Assembly (NCBI GenBank): GCA_014189895.1
Contig: BJFQ01000006.1
Location: 1-62,970, forward strand
Origin: Acidobacteriota bacterium
GTDB taxonomy: Bacteria; Acidobacteriota; Holophagae; Holophagales; Holophagaceae
Length of the DNA stretch: 62,970 nucleotides
Direction: 5' to 3'
How positions within the stretch are numbered: the stretch's first letter is position 1; every line of letters begins with the position of its first letter. Below are positions 42,032 through 50,888 of the stretch, one piece after another. The notes beneath the pieces were generated by a model that worked only from the letters and a program-made list of their open reading frames with translations, was not told the DNA's origin and did not search any database. Made by a program: the position numbers and the translations under genes.

Positions 42032-45004
42032 ATGAATAACCGAAAGAATACCCCAATTTATCTGGCTGCCTTAAGCGCCTTCTCATTGGCACTTGTTGGC
42101 CAAAGTTCGTCCGTAACAACCTCAGATCTCAAGGGAACCGTTACCGGACCGAATGGTCAAGCCGTAGCTAAAGCGATGGTACGCCTCACGTCAGAGAGTA
42201 CGAATCAAACAAGAACCACGATGTCTGATGAGAGCGGTAATTACTCATTTCGCTTAGTTAATCCTGGATCTTATCTATTAACAGTAGAAGCAGAAGGTTT
42301 TGCCCCTAAGAAGTTCGGTAATCTTTCTCTGCGCTTAGCTTCCACTTTAGATTTTGATGTAGTTCTAAATAAAGAAAATCTCTCGGCTACCGTCGAGGTC
42401 ACTAGTCAAGGTACGGGTGTAGATCTAACCCGAACTCAGGTTTCGACGACTATTTCCAATGATGCCATTATGAATCTTCCGATCAATCGAAGAGACTTTA
42501 CTTCCTTTAGTTTGACGGCTCCAGGAGTCACAGAAGCAAATGGCCCGGAAAGTCGTAAGGGTGGTGCAGCCACGGATTCAGGTCTTTCGTTTGCAGGTAT
42601 CAATCCTAGATCCAACAACATCATGGTCGATGGATTGGACAACAACGACCTAGCGGTCGGAGCTGCCCGAACTACTTTTGGACAAGATTCCATTCAAGAA
42701 TTTCAAATTGTGACCAACGGCTTTAGCGCAGAATATGGTCGCGCTGCAGGTGGAACGCTTAATGTGATTACCAAGAGTGGCGGGAATGACTACCAAGGTT
42801 CTGTCTTCTACTTCGGTCGACGTGCACGTTTCGACACCAAGCTTCCGATATCTGCCGCCCAGCCTTCTACAACTCAGAATCAATATGGATTTAGTGTCAG
42901 CGGTCCGATTCTCAAAGATCAACTTTTTTACTTTATTTCAGTTGAGACCCTAGCTAAGGACGATTCAGCAAATGTCGCCTTCAGCAATAATGCCTCGACT
43001 AACGCGGCTATCATCGCAGCTGTCGCAGCTAAGGGCTTCACGATCAAGTCAGGCCCTTCAGCCTACAGCGAAAATTCTACCTCGAACTTAATCAAGCTCG
43101 ACTACTTGCTTTCTTCAGATCAACGCCTGAGTGTTCGTTATTCTCATACCAATGAGTTTAATGGTAAACAACTAGACTTTGGCGGTCAGACCGACCGAAG
43201 TGCAGGGGGTGCAAGAAAAATTACAGATGACGCTTTCAGCCTGAATCATCAATGGACGTCCTCTAACTGGGTGAATGAATTTCGATACATGTACTCCATG
43301 CGAGATCATTCCTTGCTGAGTTTGGATACAGCAAATACCCCCTATATAAGCATCATTGGTGTAGCTACCTTTGGTGCCCAACGATTTTTACCTCAATTGA
43401 GAACAGAGAAGACTCGTCAAGTAGCAGATACCTTCTCGTTTTTCACAAAAGACCACTCGTTTAAAGTTGGTATCGACAGTCTCGAAACCCGAATTGTGGG
43501 ACAACTCCCTCTTCAGTTTGGTGGGATTTATCGATTTGGTGGTTTCCCTGCGAGTTCGGGTATTCCCTATACAGATGGTTTAACAGCGTTCAACAATAAT
43601 GCTCCCCTCGTATTTGCCCAAAATTTCGGGACCCCATCAAATAGTCCCAAGGTGACTTATATCAGTACGTTCTTCCAAGACGATTGGCAAGTCACTAAAG
43701 ACTTCACCGTGAAATTGGGTCTACGTTATGACAGAGAGGGATTGCCCGACTTTCTTGCTAAATCGACGGGTCAAGTTCCTGCTGCTTACACCGCACTAGC
43801 CACTCCTGACTATACGTCTTTAGGGGTGAATATCGGACCCATCAGAATTGCTCCAGCTTTCCAGCAATATAACTTTAATAAGAACCTCACGGCTTCGGTC
43901 GCTAATTCTAGTTCGCGTGTTTCTCCTCGAGTCTCATTCAGTTGGCAAGCTGCTTCAGACCTCCGCCTCTATGGCGGCTACGGCGTCTTCTCGGGCCGTA
44001 CGCAAATAGGACCTCTCGCTGCCCTCTCGGTTTCTAACGGGACGGATATGCGTACTTATATCCTTCAAGGTTTACCTGCTTTCCAGGTCTTTAGTAATGC
44101 GCTAGGCAATACTAATCGACGCTTCCAGGTTGAGCCCACGGCTAATCCACTCACAGGAATCTTTCCATCTCTGCTCTTGCCCGGAAAGATCAATATGTCG
44201 CGAAGCATTCAAACTAATGCGGGTGCAGAGTATAACTACTCAAACACACTTAAGTTGACCTTAGACTTAGTCCACTCCAACGGTGATGGATTCTTGCAGG
44301 TTCGTGACGCTAATCCGACTGTTCTTAATCCGTATGCAAACTTTGCTGCAGCTAACTCATCAACCAATCCTTGGGTCCGTCGTCCGGATATCCGTTTTGG
44401 ATCGATCTTTTTATACGATTCCTCGGGTTCTAGTTCCTATAATTCAGCCACTCTTGGCGTGAACTGGCGTCCACAATCAAACTTCGCCCTCAACGCAAAT
44501 TACACCTTTAGCCGGGCGTTGGATAACTATATTGATTGGTTAACAGACTACTATCCAAATGATTCTTATAACCTCACTGGTGAACAAGGTCCTTCGAATC
44601 AAGATCAACGTCATCGATTCAATGTGACGATGATCTACAGCAAAGATACATGGACGTTCTCCATGATCGGCAAGATATTCTCAGGCCGACCCTGGAATAT
44701 CGCTGCAGGTGCGGACCTCAATAATAACGGTGACGGTGGGGCAGGAGATCGACCCGCAGGTGTAGGTCGTAATTCTGAATATCTACCTAGTAGTCATAAT
44801 ATTGATCTTCGGGTTTCAAAGTCTTTTGCTCTAATGGGTAAACGGAAACTTGAACTGATGGTTGATGTCTTCAACGCAACCAACCACTTCACAGTCTCGC
44901 GAGTCCAAAATGTGGCGGCCCTCACTTCAACCTTTGGTCAACCTATTGCCCAAAGCTATGACTTCAGACGTCAGCTCCAGTTTGGAGCCCGTTTCAGTTG
45001 GTAA
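42032..45004 (+). CDS. TonB-dependent receptor with carboxypeptidase-regulatory-like domain (Oar-like)
   Basis: A 990-residue outer-membrane receptor. A signal peptide is followed by a carboxypeptidase-regulatory-like (CarboxypepD_reg) domain at about 32-112 (LKGTVTGPNGQAVAKAMVRL, ESGNYSFRLVNPGSYLLTVEAEGF), a plug (MNLPINRRDFTSFSLTAPGV, NNIMVDGLDNND, FGQDSIQEFQIVTNGFSAEYGRAAGG) and a barrel ending in an aromatic residue (GARFSW). This is the Oar-like type common in Acidobacteriota and myxobacteria. The ATG at 42032 has AGGA seven bases upstream; an in-frame start at 41927 is less likely. The substrate is unknown and no TonB-ExbB-ExbD genes are in the window. Confidence 0.93.
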   Translation: MNNRKNTPIYLAALSAFSLALVGQSSSVTTSDLKGTVTGPNGQAVAKAMVRLTSESTNQTRTTMSDESGNYSFRLVNPGSYLLTVEAEGFAPKKFGNLSLRLASTLDFDVVLNKENLSATVEVTSQGTGVDLTRTQVSTTISNDAIMNLPINRRDFTSFSLTAPGVTEANGPESRKGGAATDSGLSFAGINPRSNNIMVDGLDNNDLAVGAARTTFGQDSIQEFQIVTNGFSAEYGRAAGGTLNVITKSGGNDYQGSVFYFGRRARFDTKLPISAAQPSTTQNQYGFSVSGPILKDQLFYFISVETLAKDDSANVAFSNNASTNAAIIAAVAAKGFTIKSGPSAYSENSTSNLIKLDYLLSSDQRLSVRYSHTNEFNGKQLDFGGQTDRSAGGARKITDDAFSLNHQWTSSNWVNEFRYMYSMRDHSLLSLDTANTPYISIIGVATFGAQRFLPQLRTEKTRQVADTFSFFTKDHSFKVGIDSLETRIVGQLPLQFGGIYRFGGFPASSGIPYTDGLTAFNNNAPLVFAQNFGTPSNSPKVTYISTFFQDDWQVTKDFTVKLGLRYDREGLPDFLAKSTGQVPAAYTALATPDYTSLGVNIGPIRIAPAFQQYNFNKNLTASVANSSSRVSPRVSFSWQAASDLRLYGGYGVFSGRTQIGPLAALSVSNGTDMRTYILQGLPAFQVFSNALGNTNRRFQVEPTANPLTGIFPSLLLPGKINMSRSIQTNAGAEYNYSNTLKLTLDLVHSNGDGFLQVRDANPTVLNPYANFAAANSSTNPWVRRPDIRFGSIFLYDSSGSSSYNSATLGVNWRPQSNFALNANYTFSRALDNYIDWLTDYYPNDSYNLTGEQGPSNQDQRHRFNVTMIYSKDTWTFSMIGKIFSGRPWNIAAGADLNNNGDGGAGDRPAGVGRNSEYLPSSHNIDLRVSKSFALMGKRKLELMVDVFNATNHFTVSRVQNVAALTSTFGQPIAQSYDFRRQLQFGARFSW

Positions 45005-45019
45005 TCTAGAGCTTCACTG

Positions 45020-45047
45020 AAAAAGCCATCAGAAATGATGGCTTTTT
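45020..45047 (+). terminator. First terminator after the TonB-dependent receptor
   Basis: AAAAAGCCATC and GATGGCTTTTT form an 11-bp stem around a six-base loop, ending in a five-T run, 15 bp past the receptor stop. Confidence 0.85.
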
Positions 45048-45107
45048 CTTTGTCTATCAGTGAGTTAGGGTAGTTGCATCTTTCGTTGAAAAGGGGACCG
45101 CTTTTTC

Positions 45108-45137
45108 AAAAAAAGGTGCCGATAGGCACCTTTTTTT
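45108..45137 (+). terminator. Second terminator in the gap after the receptor
   Basis: AAAAAAAGGTGCC and GGCACCTTTTTTT form a strong 13-bp stem with a GATA loop and seven-T tail. It comes 60 bp after the first terminator, before the FAH-family gene, so readthrough from the receptor is probably stopped. Confidence 0.85.
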
Positions 45138-45190
45138 GTTTTAAGGGATCAAAGAACGTTGGCTAGACTAAAAGTAACAAGGATTTAAAC

Positions 45191-46210
45191 ATGAAACTCA
45201 TTACTTTTAAACACTTGGGGCAAACGAGGATCGGGGCTATCGTCAATGAGAATCAAGGGGTAGATTTTTCCAAACTAGAGGAGGCCGTCCCCCCCACGAT
45301 GCTGGAATTGATCAAGAATCACCAACAGTATTTACCAAGTCTCAAACAAGCTCTTTCAGCCCCAACGACATCAAGCCTTTTCAACCTTTCCGAAGTGGAG
45401 GTCCTAAGCCCACTTCCTAATCCAGTTTCCATGAGGGATGCTTACGCCTTTCGGCAACACGTAGCCACAGCTCGAAAGAATCGGGGATTAGAGATGATTC
45501 CTGAATTTGATCTGTTTCCCGTTACCTATTTCACCAACCACCTGGCTGTAACAGGTCCCGGGAGTGTCTTGGTCCAAGAGCATCATCTTGCAAAATTAGA
45601 TTATGAGCTTGAAGTCGCCGTTGTCCTTGGAAAACCTCTCTGGAATGCAACGCTCGAAGAGTGCGATGATGCAATTTTTGGATACATGATTATGAATGAT
45701 TGGAGTGCACGTTACCTTCAAATGGAAGAGATGAAACTATCTTTGGGACCTGCCAAAGGTAAAGACTTTGCAACAAGTTTAGGTCCTTGGTTGGTCACCA
45801 AAGATGAACTGAGTCTGAGATCGACACTAGCAGGTCATGTACTTGATGCCACGATGAAGGCTTTCGTTAATAACAAACTCTTATCGGAAGGCAATGTCAA
45901 TTCAATGAATTGGACCTTTGCTCAGATACTACAAAGAACTTCTTATGGAATTCACCTATGCCCTGGAGAAGTAATCGGCTCTGGAACAGTGGGGACCGGG
46001 TGTCTTTTGGAACTGAATGGATCTCGAATTACTGACAATCTATGGCTACAGCCTGGAGATCAGGTAAGGATGGATATCGAGGGCTTAGGGTCTCTGTCAA
46101 ACGTAGTTGTTCGGCAAGAAGGGCGGCTCCAAGGAGTAGCACCTACCCTTTTAGGCGGCTCATTGGGAGATCTCTTTCGTCAAACTCCCTCGGGCGAATC
46201 TGGAAATTAG
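45191..46210 (+). CDS. Fumarylacetoacetate hydrolase family protein
   Basis: A 339-residue FAH-fold hydrolase. Typical motifs are KLDYELEVAVVLGK with the metal-binding glutamates, GYMIMNDWSARYLQ, and GPAKGKDFATSLGPWLVT near residue 195; the C-terminal part (GEVIGSGTVGTGC) also matches. The family cleaves fumarylacetoacetate in tyrosine breakdown, and a homogentisate dioxygenase gene lies 1 kb away. AAGGA precedes the ATG. It is 11 bp upstream of the flavin reductase-like gene. Confidence 0.85.
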   Translation: MKLITFKHLGQTRIGAIVNENQGVDFSKLEEAVPPTMLELIKNHQQYLPSLKQALSAPTTSSLFNLSEVEVLSPLPNPVSMRDAYAFRQHVATARKNRGLEMIPEFDLFPVTYFTNHLAVTGPGSVLVQEHHLAKLDYELEVAVVLGKPLWNATLEECDDAIFGYMIMNDWSARYLQMEEMKLSLGPAKGKDFATSLGPWLVTKDELSLRSTLAGHVLDATMKAFVNNKLLSEGNVNSMNWTFAQILQRTSYGIHLCPGEVIGSGTVGTGCLLELNGSRITDNLWLQPGDQVRMDIEGLGSLSNVVVRQEGRLQGVAPTLLGGSLGDLFRQTPSGESGN

Positions 46211-46221
46211 GTGAACCTCAG

Positions 46222-47073
46222 ATGAAAACCATCCTAGCGAAAGACCTCAGCCCCATGGAGACAAATGCCTGGCTTTGTGGGGGTATTACGCCGAGACCCA
46301 TTGCTTTTGTCAGCACAATCAACAGTGAAGGAAGTCGTAATCTTGCTCCGTTCTCCTTTTTTAATGCCTTTGGTAGCAATCCGCCAACTATTGCCTTTGC
46401 CCCTAACCGACGGGGGAGAGACGGGAGCCTCAAGGATACTTATCGAAATATTAAAGCTACGGAGCAGTTTGTCGTGGCTACTGTAAGTTATGCAATGACT
46501 GAACAGATGAATATTAGCTCAGCAGATTATCCATCGGCTATTGATGAATTTGTCAAATCAGGATTTACGCCAGAGAAAGCAAAATTTATCATGCCCGCCC
46601 TGGTAAAAGAAAGCCCTTTTCAAATGGAGTGTCGATTGAACCAGATTGTCGAATTAGGCTCTGGTCCAGGATCAGGATTAATGATCATCGGTGAAGTGCT
46701 TTGTTTTCATATCGCTGAAGATTGTCTTCTCAATAACCTCCCGGATCCAGAACGCCTAGACCAAGTTGGGCGCAATGGGGGTTCCTTTTATACCCGAGCA
46801 TACGGAGAGGCTTTATTTAAAGTGACGAAACCCGTAGGGAAGCCAATTGGTTACGATGCACTCCCTGCCTCATTGAAGAAAGCGACTTTTTTAACTGCCA
46901 ACGATCTAGGTCGCTTGGCCAATTCGGATCATATGCCATCCTTTGGGGGCTTGCGGTCGCCCGAAGATGCCGAGCTAGGTAAGGAAGAGCTGGAGCAACA
47001 TATCGCTGAAGCCTTGCAATATCATCGCCTGGATGATGCTTGGTATTGGATTTACGTCTACACCTCGAAATAA
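46222..47073 (+). CDS. Flavin reductase-like (FMN-binding split barrel) protein
   Basis: A 283-residue protein with the flavin-reductase-like pattern ITPRPIAFVSTINSEGSRNLAPFSFFNAFGSNPPTIAF-type segments at residues 22-60 and KATEQFVVATVS. It may reduce flavin or use FMN directly. The frame is open upstream to 46042, inside the FAH gene, but the ATG at 46222 gives the standard start. It shares a transcript with the FAH-family gene and sits opposite homogentisate dioxygenase. Its exact role is unclear. Confidence 0.8.
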   Translation: MKTILAKDLSPMETNAWLCGGITPRPIAFVSTINSEGSRNLAPFSFFNAFGSNPPTIAFAPNRRGRDGSLKDTYRNIKATEQFVVATVSYAMTEQMNISSADYPSAIDEFVKSGFTPEKAKFIMPALVKESPFQMECRLNQIVELGSGPGSGLMIIGEVLCFHIAEDCLLNNLPDPERLDQVGRNGGSFYTRAYGEALFKVTKPVGKPIGYDALPASLKKATFLTANDLGRLANSDHMPSFGGLRSPEDAELGKEELEQHIAEALQYHRLDDAWYWIYVYTSK

Positions 47074-47129
47074 GCAAGAAGACCTCTGCATTAAGGACTT
47101 CTTCTAGGCTTAGCAGTAATTCGATTGTT

Positions 47130-48293
47130 CTATTTCCAAGACGCCCAATAGTTAAGAGTTTCAACAGCTGTAGCTGCAGGTGTAGGGTGTAGGTAATGAA
47201 GGGCATCGACCATAACGGCGACTTCATTGGTACGATCTTTTTTTCGTGATAATGGAATGGCTTTGGGATGGGGTCCATGATGAATACCCGTAGGGTGCCA
47301 AGTAACCATACCGGCTCCAATACCATCTCGACTAAAGAACTCACCATCGCTATAAAAGATGACTTCATCATAATCAATATTGCGATGAAAGAAGGGAACT
47401 CGCATGGCGTCCTCATCTTCTTCAAAAGGCCTCGGTAGGAAGGTACAGACCACGAAATGCGTTCCCAGAAAAGTCGTATGAACGCTCGGAGGTAGGTGAT
47501 AACGATGGCTTGTGATCGGACGAATATCTTTAACGTTAATTTTCATCACCGTTAAATCCCCTTTCCAACCCACAGCATCGAGGGGCTGAAAAGGATAGGT
47601 TACTTTGGTCATTTGATTTTCACGCTTGATATGAACTTGATACAGGCCAGGAGTATCTTGATAAGTTGGAATTTCCGGCGTATCAATCATGGCGGGATCA
47701 AAGAGGGCATTAGGGCCAAGCATTCCGCGATCTGGAATATTAATTTCGCTAAAACCCTCGATTAAAAGATACATCTGCTCCCCTGCGTCGGACATAAAGC
47801 GATAAGTAGTCCCTCGAGGGATCGAGATGTAGTCTCCTTTGGCATAAATCAGATTACCAAAGTCGGTTTCCAGAAGCCCAGAGCCTTGATGAATGAAATA
47901 GAGGTCATCGCCATCTGCATTTCGATAATAGAACGGCATAGACTTGGGGCTTACTAAATGCAGAGCCACATCGTGATTTTTTAAAAAGCAGATCGGCTTA
48001 AAGGCATCTTCTTGACTACCTAATGCTGAAGCTTTCAAAGCAGCAGCCAGTTCTTTGGAATCTACTGGAGCATTAATAAAATGATTCAGGTTATAACTTC
48101 TTGGTTTCAAAGGCCCTTCAATTTCGGTCCAACCCGTAGGGGGGTGCTGTCGATAAAGATGGGAAACTTTTCCATAAAATCCTTGGCGTCCGTGCTCTTC
48201 CTCGAAAGTACCGGGCGGAAGAGATACGTGCGCCTGGCGCGCGTGAATACCTTTTCGTAGAGGGAATAACGGGGATGATTTTTTGTTGCTCAT
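47130..48293 (-). CDS. hmgA: Homogentisate 1,2-dioxygenase
   Basis: A 387-residue cupin-fold dioxygenase that opens the ring of homogentisate in phenylalanine/tyrosine breakdown. The metal-ligand segments are visible: FFHRNIDYDEVIFY (His and Glu) and HPTGIHHGPHP (His). ISIPRGTTYRFM and the central cupin region also match. The ATG has AAGG upstream. It follows pruA by 33 bp on the same strand and faces the FAH-family gene. No 4-hydroxyphenylpyruvate dioxygenase gene is in the window, so the pathway is incomplete here. Confidence 0.9.
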   Translation of the reverse strand: MSNKKSSPLFPLRKGIHARQAHVSLPPGTFEEEHGRQGFYGKVSHLYRQHPPTGWTEIEGPLKPRSYNLNHFINAPVDSKELAAALKASALGSQEDAFKPICFLKNHDVALHLVSPKSMPFYYRNADGDDLYFIHQGSGLLETDFGNLIYAKGDYISIPRGTTYRFMSDAGEQMYLLIEGFSEINIPDRGMLGPNALFDPAMIDTPEIPTYQDTPGLYQVHIKRENQMTKVTYPFQPLDAVGWKGDLTVMKINVKDIRPITSHRYHLPPSVHTTFLGTHFVVCTFLPRPFEEDEDAMRVPFFHRNIDYDEVIFYSDGEFFSRDGIGAGMVTWHPTGIHHGPHPKAIPLSRKKDRTNEVAVMVDALHYLHPTPAATAVETLNYWASWK

Positions 48294-48326
48294 GGGAAGC
48301 CTTTAGTTGTGATTTATGTTACTTGA

Positions 48327-49955
48327 TTAATCTTTACCCATATAGGGGTACCTATAGTCCGTCGGGGGGCGATGGGTTTCCTTAATGGTTCTAGGGCTGA
48401 TCCATCGCAGTAAATTCAACATAGAGCCACCCTTATCATTCGTGCCGCTAGCACGGGCTCCTCCAAAGGGCTGTTGGCCGACCATAGCCCCTGTAGGCTT
48501 ATCGTTCAGGTAAAAATTACCTGCGCTATACCGCAGAGCTTTGGTAGCCTCTTCAAGCGCTGATCGATCTTGTGCGAACACAGCTCCGGTGAGTGCATAG
48601 TGAGTGGATTGATCTACAACAGAGAACATGTCTGACCATTTCGCATCTGGGTATACATAAATGGTGAGAATAGGACCGAAAAGCTCTTCGCACATCGTTG
48701 AGTACTTGGGATTATCCGTGAGAATAATCGTCGGACGAACAAAATAACCCTCACGATCATCACAGACGCCACCCGCTAGGATACGGGTCCCGGCAGTATG
48801 TCGGGCTTCTTCAATGGCTTTTTTGTGGGATGCGAAACTTGGAGCATCAATCACAGCACCCATAAAGTTAGTGAAGTCCGATACGTCCCCAACCTTGATG
48901 GACTCAACCTGCTCGATCAATTCTGCTTCTATTTGAGACCAGATACTTTGCGGGATATAGGCCCGACTAGAGGCCGAACACTTTTGACCTTGGTATTCAA
49001 ACGATCCACGAACCAAGGCTGTGACAAGGACTTTAGGGTCCGCGGAAGGATGAGCTAAAATGAAATCTTTTCCGCCTGTTTCACCCACGAGTCTAGGGTA
49101 ATCACGATATTGATGTATTCGATCACCCACCGTTTTCCACATATTCTGAAAAACAGATGTAGATCCTGTGAAATGTATCCCCGCTAAATTACGTTGTTGG
49201 AGCATCTGGGATCCAATCTGTACGCCAGAGCCATACACTAAATTGATGACGCCATCAGGAAGCCCAGCTTCCGTCAGAAGTTGCATTAAGTAATGAGCAC
49301 TCAGGGTTGAGGTGGTCGCAGGTTTCCAAACCACAGTATTTCCGCAGAGAGCGGGTGCACAGGAAAGATTAGCTGCAATGGAAGTGAAGTTAAAGGGTGA
49401 TACGGCAAAAATGAAACCCTCAAGAGGTCGATGATCCAGTCGATTATGAACCTCGGGAGTAGATAAGGGTTGGAGTTGGAGTGCTTTTTCGTAAAAATGA
49501 ACATTGAAACGGAAAAAGTCAATCAGCTCACAGGCTGCGTCGATCTCAGATTGATGGACTGTTTTGCTTTGCCCCAACATGGTAGACGCGTTGATGCGAT
49601 CTCGCCAAGGGCCGGCTAGTAGATCAGCGGCTTTCAAAAAGATTTGTGCTCTCTTTTCCCAGGGCCAAGAAGACCATTCATGGTGGGCCTTTAGAGCAGC
49701 ATTAATGGCTGATTGAACCTCGGTCTCTCCAGCTTGATGATAATGCCCTACGACATGTTTATGGCGATGAGGCATAACGGCTTGGCTAGTCCGATCTGTT
49801 TGAATGGCTTTACCGTTAATCCATAAAGGCATGTCGACCTGCTCAGAGGACATGGTAGCCAACGTAGCTTGAAGCGTTTTACGCTCAATGCTACCTGGCT
49901 CATAATTTTTTACGGGCTCGTTAACTGGTTCTTGGATCTTCAGGGGTTCTGACAT
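48327..49955 (-). CDS. pruA: 1-pyrroline-5-carboxylate dehydrogenase
   Basis: A 542-residue aldehyde dehydrogenase that turns P5C/glutamate semialdehyde into glutamate in proline breakdown. The catalytic cysteine is in SFEYQGQKCSASSR, the base glutamate in LVGETGGKDF, and NAD-binding FTGSTSVF precedes. The size and the QGQKCSA form fit the long PruA type. The ATG at 49955 is preferred over a TTG at 49973; AAAGG lies about 10 bp upstream. It sits 24 bp after the second HU-like gene and upstream of hmgA. No proline dehydrogenase gene is in the window. Confidence 0.92.
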   Translation of the reverse strand: MSEPLKIQEPVNEPVKNYEPGSIERKTLQATLATMSSEQVDMPLWINGKAIQTDRTSQAVMPHRHKHVVGHYHQAGETEVQSAINAALKAHHEWSSWPWEKRAQIFLKAADLLAGPWRDRINASTMLGQSKTVHQSEIDAACELIDFFRFNVHFYEKALQLQPLSTPEVHNRLDHRPLEGFIFAVSPFNFTSIAANLSCAPALCGNTVVWKPATTSTLSAHYLMQLLTEAGLPDGVINLVYGSGVQIGSQMLQQRNLAGIHFTGSTSVFQNMWKTVGDRIHQYRDYPRLVGETGGKDFILAHPSADPKVLVTALVRGSFEYQGQKCSASSRAYIPQSIWSQIEAELIEQVESIKVGDVSDFTNFMGAVIDAPSFASHKKAIEEARHTAGTRILAGGVCDDREGYFVRPTIILTDNPKYSTMCEELFGPILTIYVYPDAKWSDMFSVVDQSTHYALTGAVFAQDRSALEEATKALRYSAGNFYLNDKPTGAMVGQQPFGGARASGTNDKGGSMLNLLRWISPRTIKETHRPPTDYRYPYMGKD

Positions 49956-49979
49956 GCAAAATGGCCTTTCCAAAGTAAT

Positions 49980-50273
49980 TTAGATGGATCCTTTAAGGTG
50001 TTTAGAGGCTTTGAAAATAACCTTTTTCCGAGCTGGAATGGCAATTTGTTGGCCCGTCTTGGGATTGCGACCAATCTTGGGTTTCGTATCACGAACTTCA
50101 AGAATCCCGAGTCCGAAGAGGTTAACTCGATGTCCTTCCGTGAGCTCAGCAATCATTTTGTCTCGGATGCGATCCAATATGATTCGAGCTTTGACTTTCG
50201 AAATATCTTGTTCTTCGGCCAATCGCGAAGCTAGATCGGCCATCCCTATGGTTGGATTAAGCACTTTGGTCAT
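49980..50273 (-). CDS. Second HU/IHF-family DNA-binding protein
   Basis: A 97-residue protein of the HU/IHF fold: MADLASRLAEEQDISKVKARIILDRI, VNLFGLGILEVRDTKPKIGRNPKTGQQIAIPARKKVIFKAS with the RNPKTG turn. It differs clearly from the HU at 12832 (GLGILEVRDTK in place of GFGTFTLRQRK). GGAG lies 6 bp upstream of the ATG at 50273; longer TTG/ATG starts exist. It is 19 bp after rplI, so may be co-expressed with it. Confidence 0.88.
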   Translation of the reverse strand: MTKVLNPTIGMADLASRLAEEQDISKVKARIILDRIRDKMIAELTEGHRVNLFGLGILEVRDTKPKIGRNPKTGQQIAIPARKKVIFKASKHLKGSI

Positions 50274-50292
50274 CATGAGCTCCAATAACTAA

Positions 50293-50751
50293 TTAAGCTT
50301 TTTCATTCTCTTGAAGAGGAACAACTTCAACTTCGATCGTGGCTGTAATACCGGAATACACTTTGACCTCGACAGAATGAACACCCAAATCTTTTATGCG
50401 CCCTGCATTGATTTGATGCTTATCGATTTTGAAACCCTTTTCAAGGAGTAGCGCAGCTACTTCGGCATTGGTCACACTTCCAAATAAGTGGCCATTTTCG
50501 CCCACCTTCTTCGAAATAGTGACTTTGATATCAGAAAGCTTGCTCTTAATTTGCTCGGCGTCGAGAACCTCAGTCGCTCGAATTTTTTGGGCTTTTTCTT
50601 TTTCTAACTCGATTTGGCGCTTATTACCTGCAGTAACAGGAATGCCAATTTTGTTTGGCAACAAGAAGTTACGCGCATATCCGGGCTTCACGTTAACTAT
50701 GTCTCCTCGGCTTCCGAGGCTAATTAGATTTTCAATTAATAAGATTTCCAT
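50293..50751 (-). CDS. rplI: 50S ribosomal protein L9
   Basis: A 152-residue ribosomal protein. The N-terminal signature MEILLIENLISLGSRGDIVNVKPGYARNFLLPNKIGIPV is shown by its start MEILLIENL and by GYARNFLLP; a long central helix and a C-terminal beta domain follow. It binds the L1-stalk region of the large subunit. A second HU-like gene follows closely. Confidence 0.96.
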   Translation of the reverse strand: MEILLIENLISLGSRGDIVNVKPGYARNFLLPNKIGIPVTAGNKRQIELEKEKAQKIRATEVLDAEQIKSKLSDIKVTISKKVGENGHLFGSVTNAEVAALLLEKGFKIDKHQINAGRIKDLGVHSVEVKVYSGITATIEVEVVPLQENEKA

Positions 50752-50888
50752 AAATCCACATCCTTATGTGTATGAGAGTCAGCGCTTATGCGTTGTTCCA
50801 ATTTGGTTAGGCAATCAATATTGCCAAAGAGAAAATCTCTCTGTTCCTCATGAGGTTAGACTCGAAATTTCATTCTACCCTAAAAGGC

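Noticed and set aside
45061-45110. A third hairpin (TTGAAAAG and CTTTTTCAA arms) between the two receptor terminators
   Set aside because: The stem is short and imperfect and adds nothing to the two strong terminators that flank it.
46042-46221. N-terminal extension of the flavin reductase-like protein
   Set aside because: It overlaps FAH-family coding sequence in another frame; the family-like N-terminus starts at 46222.
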